Shown here: positions 34,748 through 42,202 of the stretch, piece after piece
Numbering within the stretch: position 1 is the first letter of the stretch
Layout: every line of letters begins with the position of its first letter
Assembly (NCBI GenBank): GCA_018816095.1
Contig: JAHIWP010000064.1
Coordinates: forward strand, 1 to 64,000
Source: Gammaproteobacteria bacterium
GTDB lineage: Bacteria > Pseudomonadota > Gammaproteobacteria > Pseudomonadales > Pseudomonadaceae
Length of the DNA stretch: 64,000 nucleotides
Direction of reading: 5' to 3'
Notes under the pieces: generated by a model
What the model saw: the letters and a program-made list of their open reading frames with translations, nothing else
Database searches by the model: none
What the model was told of the DNA's origin: nothing
Program-made: the position numbers and the translations under genes

Positions 34748-35995
34748 ATGGCCATTGCAGTGCCTCTCAACGAGAACGCCGGCACCACGCTGAAGCAGCG
34801 CCTGGCCCGTGCCGAGCGGCTTAACCGCCTGAAAGCTCAAGCGTTGATCGCACCGTTGGTGATCTTTCTGGTGCTGATCTTTCTGGTTCCTATTGCAGCA
34901 CTGCTCTACAAAAGTGTGAGCAACCCTGAGGTGGTCGACACACTGCCGCTGACAGTGGCAGCGATTGGCGATTGGGACGGTCGCGCGTTGCCGGGTGAGC
35001 CTGTGTACAAGGCGCTTAGCCTCGACCTTGCCGAGGCGCGTAAGAGTCGCACCATTGGCGATCTATCAAAGCGCATGAACATGGAGCAGGCGGGCTACCG
35101 CAGCTTGATGATGAAAAGCGCCAGAGCGCTGCCGTTCAAGACTGAGCCTGCGTCTTATAAAGATGCCCTTGAAGACCTCGACGAGCGCTGGGGAGATCCC
35201 GCGTATTGGCAGGTCATTCGTCGCAACACCAGTAGCATCAGTCCCTATTACCTCTTGGCTGCGGTGGATCATCGTATTGATGACCTCGGCGAGCTGGCTG
35301 CGGCGTCGCCTGATCAAGCGATTTACCTCGATATTTTCGTGCGTACGTTCTGGATGGGCCTGGTGATTACCGCCATCTGCTTGCTGTTGGCCTACCCACT
35401 GGCTTACTTGCTGGCCACCCTGCCAACACGGCAAAGCAACCTGCTGATGATTTTGGTGCTGCTGCCGTTTTGGACCTCAATCTTGGTGCGGGTTGCGGCC
35501 TGGATTGTGCTGTTGCAGTCCTCCGGTTTGATCAACGGCGCGCTGATTAGCCTGGGCATTATTGATGAGCCCCTGCAATTGGTGTTCAACCGGGCCGGGG
35601 TTTATATCTCCATGGTCCACATCATGCTGCCCTTCATGATTCTGCCGATTTATAGCGTGATGAAAGGTATATCGCCGACCTATATGCGCGCCGCTATTTC
35701 ACTGGGCTGCCATCCATTTGCCAGCTTCTGGCGCGTGTACTTCCCGCAAACGGTGGCGGGTGTCAGCGCAGGCTGCCTGTTGGTGTTCATCCTGTCCATT
35801 GGCTACTACATCACCCCTGCGTTGCTCGGCAGCCCTAGCGATCAAATGGTCAGCTACTTCGTCGCGTTCTACACCAACGTCAGCATCAACTGGGGTATGG
35901 CCACAGCGCTTGGTGGTTTGTTGTTACTCGCGACCTTGGTGCTCTATGTGGTTTACAGCTGGCTAGTGGGCGCTAGCCGCCTGCGTATGAGCTAA
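34748..35995 (+). CDS. agtC: PotB-type ABC permease with a large periplasmic insertion (AgtC-like)
   Basis: This 415-residue permease has its first helix at about residues 37-57. About 140 hydrophilic residues follow (ASKDALEDLDERWGDP type sequence), then the remaining helices from about 197 onward. The EAA-type coupling loop is ISPTYMRAAISLGCHPFASFWRVYFPQ. The extra periplasmic segment makes it much longer than classical PotB, and this length fits the AgtC type. It pairs with the next permease 13 bp downstream. Confidence 0.83.
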   Translation: MAIAVPLNENAGTTLKQRLARAERLNRLKAQALIAPLVIFLVLIFLVPIAALLYKSVSNPEVVDTLPLTVAAIGDWDGRALPGEPVYKALSLDLAEARKSRTIGDLSKRMNMEQAGYRSLMMKSARALPFKTEPASYKDALEDLDERWGDPAYWQVIRRNTSSISPYYLLAAVDHRIDDLGELAAASPDQAIYLDIFVRTFWMGLVITAICLLLAYPLAYLLATLPTRQSNLLMILVLLPFWTSILVRVAAWIVLLQSSGLINGALISLGIIDEPLQLVFNRAGVYISMVHIMLPFMILPIYSVMKGISPTYMRAAISLGCHPFASFWRVYFPQTVAGVSAGCLLVFILSIGYYITPALLGSPSDQMVSYFVAFYTNVSINWGMATALGGLLLLATLVLYVVYSWLVGASRLRMS

Positions 35996-36008
35996 GGAGA
36001 AAGTCGAG

Positions 36009-36836
36009 ATGCTAAGCCCCTATATGTCACCTATTGAACGGATCTGGCACTACAGCTTGCGCACCTTGTGCGCCCTGGTACTGCTGTTCCTGATTCTGCC
36101 GGTGCTGGTGATCATTCCGTTGTCGTTCAACTCTGGCAGTTTTCTGACCTACCCACTGCAAGGGTTTTCCCTGCAGTGGTACCAAGACTTCTTCGAGTCG
36201 GCCAGTTGGATGCGCGCCCTGAAAAACAGCCTGATTATTGCGCCCGCAGCGACCTTTATCGCCATGGTGCTGGGCACACTCGCGGCCATCGGCCTGACCC
36301 GCGGCGAGTTTCGCGGCAAGGCCTTGGTCATGAGCCTGGTGATTTCGCCGATGGTGGTGCCGGTGGTAATTGTCGGCGTAGCCAGCTATCTGTTCCTGGC
36401 GCCTTTAGGCCTGGGTAATAGCTATATCTCGCTGATCCTCGTGCATGCGGTTCTGGGTGTGCCGTTCGTGATCATCACGGTGTCTGCCACGCTGCAGGGC
36501 TTCAATTACAACCTGGTGCGTGCGGCCTCTAGCCTAGGCGCTTCGCCACTCACCGCCTTTCGCCGAGTGACCCTGCCGCTGATCGCCCCCGGCGTTATCT
36601 CCGGGGCGCTATTTGCCTTTGCCACCTCGTTCGATGAAGTCGTGGTAACGCTGTTTCTCGCCGGCCCAGAGCAAGTCACCCTGCCTCGGCAGATGTTCAG
36701 TGGTATCCGCGAGAACCTCAGCCCGACTATCGCGGCGGCCGCAACCATGCTGATCGGCTTTTCCATCCTGTTGTTGCTGACCTTGGAATGGCTGCGCGGG
36801 CGCAGCGAAAAACTCCGCACCCAACAGCCTGAATAA
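36009..36836 (+). CDS. agtD: PotC-type ABC permease (AgtD-like)
   Basis: This 275-residue permease has six predicted helices and the coupling loop FNYNLVRAASSLGASPLTAFRRVTLPLIAPG. AAGGAGAAAG upstream is a strong ribosome-binding site. It forms the channel with the AgtC-like protein. The dehydrogenase gene follows after 20 bp, so uptake and catabolism are probably cotranscribed. Confidence 0.85.
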   Translation: MLSPYMSPIERIWHYSLRTLCALVLLFLILPVLVIIPLSFNSGSFLTYPLQGFSLQWYQDFFESASWMRALKNSLIIAPAATFIAMVLGTLAAIGLTRGEFRGKALVMSLVISPMVVPVVIVGVASYLFLAPLGLGNSYISLILVHAVLGVPFVIITVSATLQGFNYNLVRAASSLGASPLTAFRRVTLPLIAPGVISGALFAFATSFDEVVVTLFLAGPEQVTLPRQMFSGIRENLSPTIAAAATMLIGFSILLLLTLEWLRGRSEKLRTQQPE

Positions 36837-36856
36837 CCCAAACATAGAGCCCAGCC

Positions 36857-38320
36857 ATGCCACTCGAACTACAAGACCCAAGCCTGCTGCGCCAACACGC
36901 CTATGTGAATGGTCAGTGGTGCGAAGCCGATAGCAATGCACGCACCTCAATTTTCAACCCGGCCACCGCTGAGCGGGTGGGCAGCGTGCCGAATATGGGG
37001 CGCAGCGAAACCCGCCGCGCCATTGCCGCCGCACAAGCGGCGCAGCCTGCCTGGCGCGCCCTTACGGCCAAAGAGCGCGCCAATTGTCTACGCCGCTGGT
37101 ACCAACTGGTGATGCAAAACCAAGAAGACTTGGCGCGCATCATGACGGCAGAGCAGGGCAAGCCTCTGGCCGAGGCCCGCGGTGAAATCGCCTATGCGGC
37201 TTCGTTTATCGAGTGGTTCGCCGAGGAAGCCAAGCGTGCGTATGGCGATGTGATACCGGCCCATGCAGCGGATAAACGCATCTTGGTGCAGAAGGAACCC
37301 GTGGGCGTTACGGCGGCTATTACGCCCTGGAACTTCCCCAGCGCAATGATCACCCGCAAGGCTGGGCCCGCCTTAGCCGCTGGGTGCGCCATGGTGCTTA
37401 AACCTGCACCGCAAACGCCTTTTTCCGCTTTGGCACTGGTTGTACTGGCTGAGCGTGCAGGCCTACCCGCGGGTTTGCTCAGTGTGATCACTGCTGATGT
37501 AGAGGCCTCCCGTGAAGTCGGTGCCGAGCTGTGTGAAAGCCCGGTGGTGCGCAAGCTCTCATTCACCGGCTCAACCGCTGTGGGCATCAAACTGATGCAG
37601 CAATGTGCACCGACATTGAAGAAGCTCTCGTTAGAGCTGGGCGGCAACGCGCCGTTTATCGTGTTTGATGACGCTGATTTAGACGCGGCCGTCGAAGGCG
37701 CGATGATTTCCAAATACCGTAACAACGGCCAAACCTGCGTCTGCGCTAACCGTATTTACGTGCAGGACGGCGTATACGATGCCTTTGCCCAGAAGTTCAA
37801 TGCCGCAGTCGCCACCCTCAAGGTGGGCGATGGTACTGAAGAGGGTGTGACCACTGGTCCGCTGATCGACAGTAATGCGGTGGCCAAGGTCCAGCGCCAC
37901 CTGGAAGATGCTCTCAGCAAAGGCGCCCGCCTGCTTGCGGGTGGCCAACCGCACGCCCTGGGCGGTACTTTTTTCCAGCCGAGCATACTCGTCGATGTGC
38001 CCACCACGGCGGCAGTGGCCAAGGAAGAAACCTTCGGCCCCCTGGCGCCGTTGTTCCGCTTTCAGCAGGAGGCCGATGTGATTGCCATGGCCAACGACAC
38101 CGAGTTTGGTCTAGCGGGTTACTTCTACTCGCGTGACCTGAGCCGGGTGTTCCGCGTAGCAGAAGCGTTGGAGTACGGAATTGTTGGCATCAATACCGGG
38201 GTTATCTCAACTGAAGTGGCACCGTTCGGCGGCATGAAAGCCTCAGGTCTGGGCCGCGAAGGCTCTAAGTACGGTTTGGATGAATACCTGGAAATTAAAT
38301 ACCTGTGCTTAGGCATCTAA
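36857..38320 (+). CDS. gabD: Succinate/glutarate-semialdehyde dehydrogenase
   Basis: This 487-residue NAD(P)+-dependent aldehyde dehydrogenase has its catalytic C294 in GQTCVCANR and general-base E260 in LELGGNAPF. The PWNFPSAMITRKAGPALAAGCAMVLKPA cofactor region and the C-terminal PFGGMKASGLGREGSKYG are intact. It oxidises succinate semialdehyde (from 4-aminobutyrate) and/or glutarate semialdehyde (from 5-aminovalerate). The sequence does not separate GabD from DavD function. It is coupled by position to the transporter and the aminotransferase. Confidence 0.88.
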   Translation: MPLELQDPSLLRQHAYVNGQWCEADSNARTSIFNPATAERVGSVPNMGRSETRRAIAAAQAAQPAWRALTAKERANCLRRWYQLVMQNQEDLARIMTAEQGKPLAEARGEIAYAASFIEWFAEEAKRAYGDVIPAHAADKRILVQKEPVGVTAAITPWNFPSAMITRKAGPALAAGCAMVLKPAPQTPFSALALVVLAERAGLPAGLLSVITADVEASREVGAELCESPVVRKLSFTGSTAVGIKLMQQCAPTLKKLSLELGGNAPFIVFDDADLDAAVEGAMISKYRNNGQTCVCANRIYVQDGVYDAFAQKFNAAVATLKVGDGTEEGVTTGPLIDSNAVAKVQRHLEDALSKGARLLAGGQPHALGGTFFQPSILVDVPTTAAVAKEETFGPLAPLFRFQQEADVIAMANDTEFGLAGYFYSRDLSRVFRVAEALEYGIVGINTGVISTEVAPFGGMKASGLGREGSKYGLDEYLEIKYLCLGI

Positions 38321-38391
38321 GAGCCGGCACTGAGCAGTAACGCCCATTAATAACGTTAAAAACCAGTCGATTGACGCCCATGGGGAGCAGC

Positions 38392-39673
38392 ATGAAAAAC
38401 ACCAATGAATCCTTGATGAAACGCCGCGAAGCCGCTGTACCGCGCGGCGTCGGTCAGATTCACCCGATTTTTGCCGACACGGCCAAGAACGTCACCGTGA
38501 CCGATGTAGAAGGTCGCGAGTTTATCGATTTCGCCGGCGGCATCGCCGTTCTCAATACTGGTCACCTGCACCCTAAAGTCATCGCGGCCGTGCAGGCTCA
38601 GCTGGGCAAGCTTACTCATACTTGCTTCCAGGTACTGGCGTATGAGCCCTACGTTGAGCTGTGCGAAAAAAATCAACGCCAAGGTGCCCGGCGACTTCGC
38701 CAAGAAGACCCTGCTGGTCACCACCGGTTCGGAAGCCGTAGAGAACGCAGTGAAAATCGCCCGCGCTGCTACCGGCCGTGCAGGCGTGATCGCCTTCACG
38801 GGTGCTTATCACGGTCGCACCATGATGACCCTAGGCCTGACCGGTAAGGTTGTACCGTACTCAGCCGGTATGGGGTTGATGCCCGGCGGTATCTTCCGTG
38901 CTCAGTACCCGTGCGCGCTGCATGGCGTGAGTACGGATGACGCGATTGCCAGCATCGAGCGCATCTTCAAGAACGACGCCGAGCCGAAAGACATCGCCGC
39001 GATCATAATTGAACCGGTGCAGGGCGAGGGCGGTTTCTATGTTGCCCCGAAAGATTTTATGCAGCGCCTGCGAGCCCTGTGTGACCAGCACGGAATTCTG
39101 CTCATCGCCGACGAAGTACAAACCGGCGCTGGCCGTACGGGGACTTTCTTCGCCATGGAGCAGATGGGCGTCAGCGCTGATCTGACCACTTTCGCCAAAT
39201 CCATCGCCGGCGGCTTCCCAATCGCCGGCGTGTGCGGCAACGCGCAGTACATGGATGCGATTGCCCCAGGTGGCCTGGGCGGCACGTATGCCGGCAACCC
39301 GATTTCATGCGTTGCTGCGCTGGCTGTGATGGAGGTTTTTGAGGAAGAAAACCTGCTGGAACGCTGCAAAATCGTCGGCGAACGCTTGGTCGGTGGGCTT
39401 AAAGCCATACAGGCCAAACACAAGGTGATCGGTGACGTCCGCGCCTTGGGGGCGATGATTGCCGTTGAGCTGTTTGAAGGCGGCGATCCACACAAACCGG
39501 CTGCTGTACTGGTCGGCCAAGTGATCGCCAAAGCCCGTGACAAAGGCTTGATCCTGCTGTCATGCGGCACCTATGGCAATGTACTGCGCGTGTTGGTCCC
39601 ACTGACGGCTGAAGATGCTTTGCTGGAAAAAGGCCTGGCCATTATCGCCGAGTGTTTCGATGAGCTCGCCTAA
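38392..39673 (+). pseudogene. gabT: 4-aminobutyrate/5-aminovalerate aminotransferase with a +1 frameshift
   Basis: Two overlapping frames together give a complete GabT/DavT-type PLP enzyme. The first (from ATG 38392) carries the N-terminal RREAAVPRGVGQIHPIFAD to YEPYVELCEK. The second continues with INAKVPGDFAKKTLLVTTGSEAVENAVKIAR through the PLP-lysine region TTFAKSIAGG and a normal C-terminus. The break is at a run of seven A residues (38666-38672). Removing one A restores a continuous protein of about 426 residues, the usual length. Either the gene is broken, or the run is a sequencing error or slippage site. A GGGGAG ribosome-binding site precedes the ATG. Confidence 0.88.
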
Positions 39674-39763
39674 CGTTCATAGCTAGGCGCAATCAATAAA
39701 AAGCTAACACTGCTTGCGTTGGTATAAGTCCATCACGGCTTGAAGTGGTTTCTGCAAGCAACT

Positions 39764-39792
39764 AAAAAACCGCTCGTTACGAGCGGTTTTTT
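39764..39792. terminator. Bidirectional terminator between gabT and the AraC-type gene
   Basis: CCGCTCG / CGAGCGG with a 3-nt loop is flanked by six A on the left and six T on the right, so it can end transcripts from both convergent directions. Confidence 0.9.
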
Positions 39793-39846
39793 CTTAGGGT
39801 ATATCTCGGTTCTTCGTTTGTAGACGCCTTCAAGCCTCCGTCATGG

Positions 39847-40884
39847 CTAGGTCGCTTCAAATAACTGCCGCAGCGCGCTGGGTGACAGCCCGGTCCAGCG
39901 TTTGAATGAGCGGCGGAAGTTGGTCGCGTCGTGGAAGCTGAGGAATTCGGCGATTTCTTCATTGCTGTACGCCTTGATGCGATAGAGGTAGAGCGCTACA
40001 TGCTTGCGTACCCGATCGTGTTGTTCCTGATAGTGCGTACCGTGTTTCTGCAGTTTGCGTTTGAAGGTCGCGGGGCTCATCTCGAACGCGAGCGCGGCCT
40101 GCTCCAGGCTGGGCGACTGGCGCACGTTGGCTTGCAGCCAAGCATACAAACGGTCCAGCAGGCTGGCTTGATAACCAAGGCCCTGCAGTTGTCGCGTAGC
40201 CTCCTGGCGCGCCACTGCACCGGCTGTATGCGCGGCGTTGGGCCAGGCGGCGGTCATAAATTCGCGGGGCAGGCGCAGCATGTCCAGCTGGCTATCGAAG
40301 TGCAGGTCTTCGCCCAGGTGCACCCAGTATTGCTCGATATAGCGCGGCTGCGCGTGGGCGAAGTGGAAGCGCCACGGCAGCTGTTGCCCGGACAACCAGC
40401 GGGCCATCGCCACTACAGCGGTCATGCAGGCCTCGATCAGAAAGCGCCAGTGTGACCCAGCGCCGCTGCTGTCGACCCAGTAGAGGTAGGCGTGCTGTTC
40501 ATCGAGCAACAGGCGGGGTGCCAGCAATGGGCTGAACAGCGCGCGCATCTCAATCAGTAATTCCAGCGCTTGTTGCAGGTTGCCGGCTTGCTGCAGCGCC
40601 TGGCTGGCCGCGCCATAGTGGCCAGGCAACAAACGCTGGCCGAAGAGAAAGCTGCTGTCGACGGCCTCCAGCAGGCGTTTTGCGTTTTCAATCAGCCCCA
40701 GGAACTGCTGTGGGCTGATGCGCACCTGGCCGGCCAGAATGTCGTCATAGAACAAGCCAGTGCCGCGCAGCAGACGGTGGGTGTCGATATCCCGGCTGAT
40801 GGCCAGGTCGATCAAGGCTGCAGGTTGGTAGTGGGCGGCGATAAAGCGGCTGTCGCATTCATACCAAGGCGTTTTCACGGTCAT
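39847..40884 (-). CDS. AraC-family regulator with an N-terminal Arabinose_bd-like domain
   Basis: This 345-residue regulator is of the OruR/ArgR-like subgroup. The N-terminal ligand-binding domain (about 20-215) has the LIDLAISRDIDTHRLLRGTGLFYDDI and FGQRLLPGHYGAASQAL features. The C-terminal AraC DNA-binding domain has helix-turn-helix motifs SLEQAALAFEMSPATFKRKLQKHG and IAEFLSFHDATNFRRSFKRWTGLSPSALR. It follows the GGDEF-like gene by 10 bp on the same strand and is probably cotranscribed. The effector and target are unknown; gabT lies convergently nearby but is not necessarily a target. Confidence 0.88.
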   Translation of the reverse strand: MTVKTPWYECDSRFIAAHYQPAALIDLAISRDIDTHRLLRGTGLFYDDILAGQVRISPQQFLGLIENAKRLLEAVDSSFLFGQRLLPGHYGAASQALQQAGNLQQALELLIEMRALFSPLLAPRLLLDEQHAYLYWVDSSGAGSHWRFLIEACMTAVVAMARWLSGQQLPWRFHFAHAQPRYIEQYWVHLGEDLHFDSQLDMLRLPREFMTAAWPNAAHTAGAVARQEATRQLQGLGYQASLLDRLYAWLQANVRQSPSLEQAALAFEMSPATFKRKLQKHGTHYQEQHDRVRKHVALYLYRIKAYSNEEIAEFLSFHDATNFRRSFKRWTGLSPSALRQLFEAT

Positions 40885-40894
40885 GGCATCCGCC

Positions 40895-41818
40895 TCAGGC
40901 GCGCTTGATATGCGGCGGTTGTTTGGCCCGTGCCAGCGCCAGATTGAGCCGTTGCAACAGGCTCTCTGGACTGTCCTGCTGCGCCATTACCACCGCCACG
41001 CTGGCGCTCAGTTGCAGGCGCTCGCCATGCAGGTGGCTTTTGTAGGCCAGGTGCTGCATGGCGACTTGCAGCTCCAGAGCCAGATGCCGGGCCTGTTGTT
41101 CGCCGGTATTGGGCAGCAGCACCACGAAGCGGTCGCCGGCCAGGCGGCAGAGCAGGTCCTGGCGGCGCAGATTGAGCACCATCACCTGGGATACCACCTG
41201 CAAGACGCGATCACCCTCGGCGTGGCCGTATTCGCGATTGATCCGGCTGAAATCGTCCAGGTCGAGGATCACCAGCGAAAGCGCTTGCTGTTCGCTGTGT
41301 GCCTCTTGCAAGGCTTGCTGCAACTGCAAGCGCAAGTAGTCGGCGCCGCCCAGTGGTGTGACTTTGTCAAACAAGCGGTGCTCGCGGAACAGCCGTTCGC
41401 GTTTTTCCATTTGCCCGCTGATCGCCAGTTGTTCGCGGTGCCAGTGGTAGATGCCAAGGGTCATCAGGATAAACCCCGCGGGCATCGGGCCCGACTCCAG
41501 CCACTTGTCCCAGGCGATGCTTGCTGGCAGTTGCACGAATTCGTCGAGGGTATCCATCCACAGCGAGAAAAACAGGCATGCCAGGCCATAGAACAGCAGG
41601 GTGGTGACCTGCCCGGCCGGGCGACTTTTTAGCAATAAACCGATCCACACCAACACCAACAGCGCCGAGCCGCCTTCACCCGCAATATCGGTCCAGTTCC
41701 ATTCGCCAAACGCTTTGAGCGAACCGGCGCCGAGGTAGGCGAGCAGGCCGAAGTTGGCCGCCAGCAACAGGCCGGAGAGTTTCCAAACGTGCAGTTTCAG
41801 CAGTGGCGGCATGGCCAA
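40895..41818 (-). CDS. Membrane protein with a degenerate GGDEF domain
   Basis: This is a 307-residue protein with about four hydrophobic N-terminal helices (about 10-32, 50-65, 72-90 and 112-125). A GGDEF-fold C-terminal domain follows (about 150-300). The substrate motif reads A227-G228-D229-R230-F231 instead of GGDEF, and the neighbouring LDLDDFSRINREYGHAEGD is retained. Loss of the first Gly and of the Glu in the fourth position predicts no or poor diguanylate cyclase activity. It may act as a sensor or as a scaffold. It lies upstream of the AraC-type gene in the same operon. Confidence 0.85.
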   Translation of the reverse strand: MAMPPLLKLHVWKLSGLLLAANFGLLAYLGAGSLKAFGEWNWTDIAGEGGSALLVLVWIGLLLKSRPAGQVTTLLFYGLACLFFSLWMDTLDEFVQLPASIAWDKWLESGPMPAGFILMTLGIYHWHREQLAISGQMEKRERLFREHRLFDKVTPLGGADYLRLQLQQALQEAHSEQQALSLVILDLDDFSRINREYGHAEGDRVLQVVSQVMVLNLRRQDLLCRLAGDRFVVLLPNTGEQQARHLALELQVAMQHLAYKSHLHGERLQLSASVAVVMAQQDSPESLLQRLNLALARAKQPPHIKRA

Positions 41819-42202
41819 TAGGCTCCGCAGAGAGTAATGGCCGTCAGCAGAACAGATGCAGATGACGGTTTAGTTGCAATGGAGGAGGTCATATTGGCTC
41901 ACGGCTATTCGCAGATTTATTGCGCTTTCTGCTGATCAGTTGGTCTCTGCCTCTGCGCATGGGGGTATTTCTGCTGCGTTATAGATGAAGTGCTGCGCTG
42001 AACGGTGTAACGGGCTGGCCTCTCGGTGATGCCTTTAGGGTCATTTCAGCTCAATTGCGCGCAAAAGCCCGCTGAAAACCACTGGTTTAGCGGTATGGCC
42101 ACATGTGCTGTCACAGAAGCGTCATCACTCCTGCCTAGCTTTCGCTCCCCAATAGCCCGGCCATTGCAGCCTGGCACCGATCAATCTTAGGGAGGGTAGG
42201 TG
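41819..42202. other. Divergent promoter region between the GGDEF-like gene and the phytate/TonB operon
   Basis: About 380 bp without a gene. It contains a Pho-box-like element at 42108-42125 and a strong GGGAGGG ribosome-binding site at 42190-42196. Nothing else stands out. Confidence 0.6.
42108..42125 (+). promoter_or_regulatory. Candidate PhoB box
   Basis: CTGTCAC-AGAA-GCGTCAT fits the 7-4-7 layout of the PhoB box (two CTGTCAT-type repeats). The first repeat is a near-perfect match and the second agrees at 5 of 7. It lies 77-95 bp before the receptor start. Phosphate-starvation control fits the phytase and PhoX downstream. Confidence 0.55.

Noticed and set aside
38666..38672. Programmed ribosomal frameshift in gabT
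   Set aside because: A seven-A run permits slippage, but no stimulatory structure or conserved precedent in GabT is visible. A simple indel or sequencing error is the better explanation.
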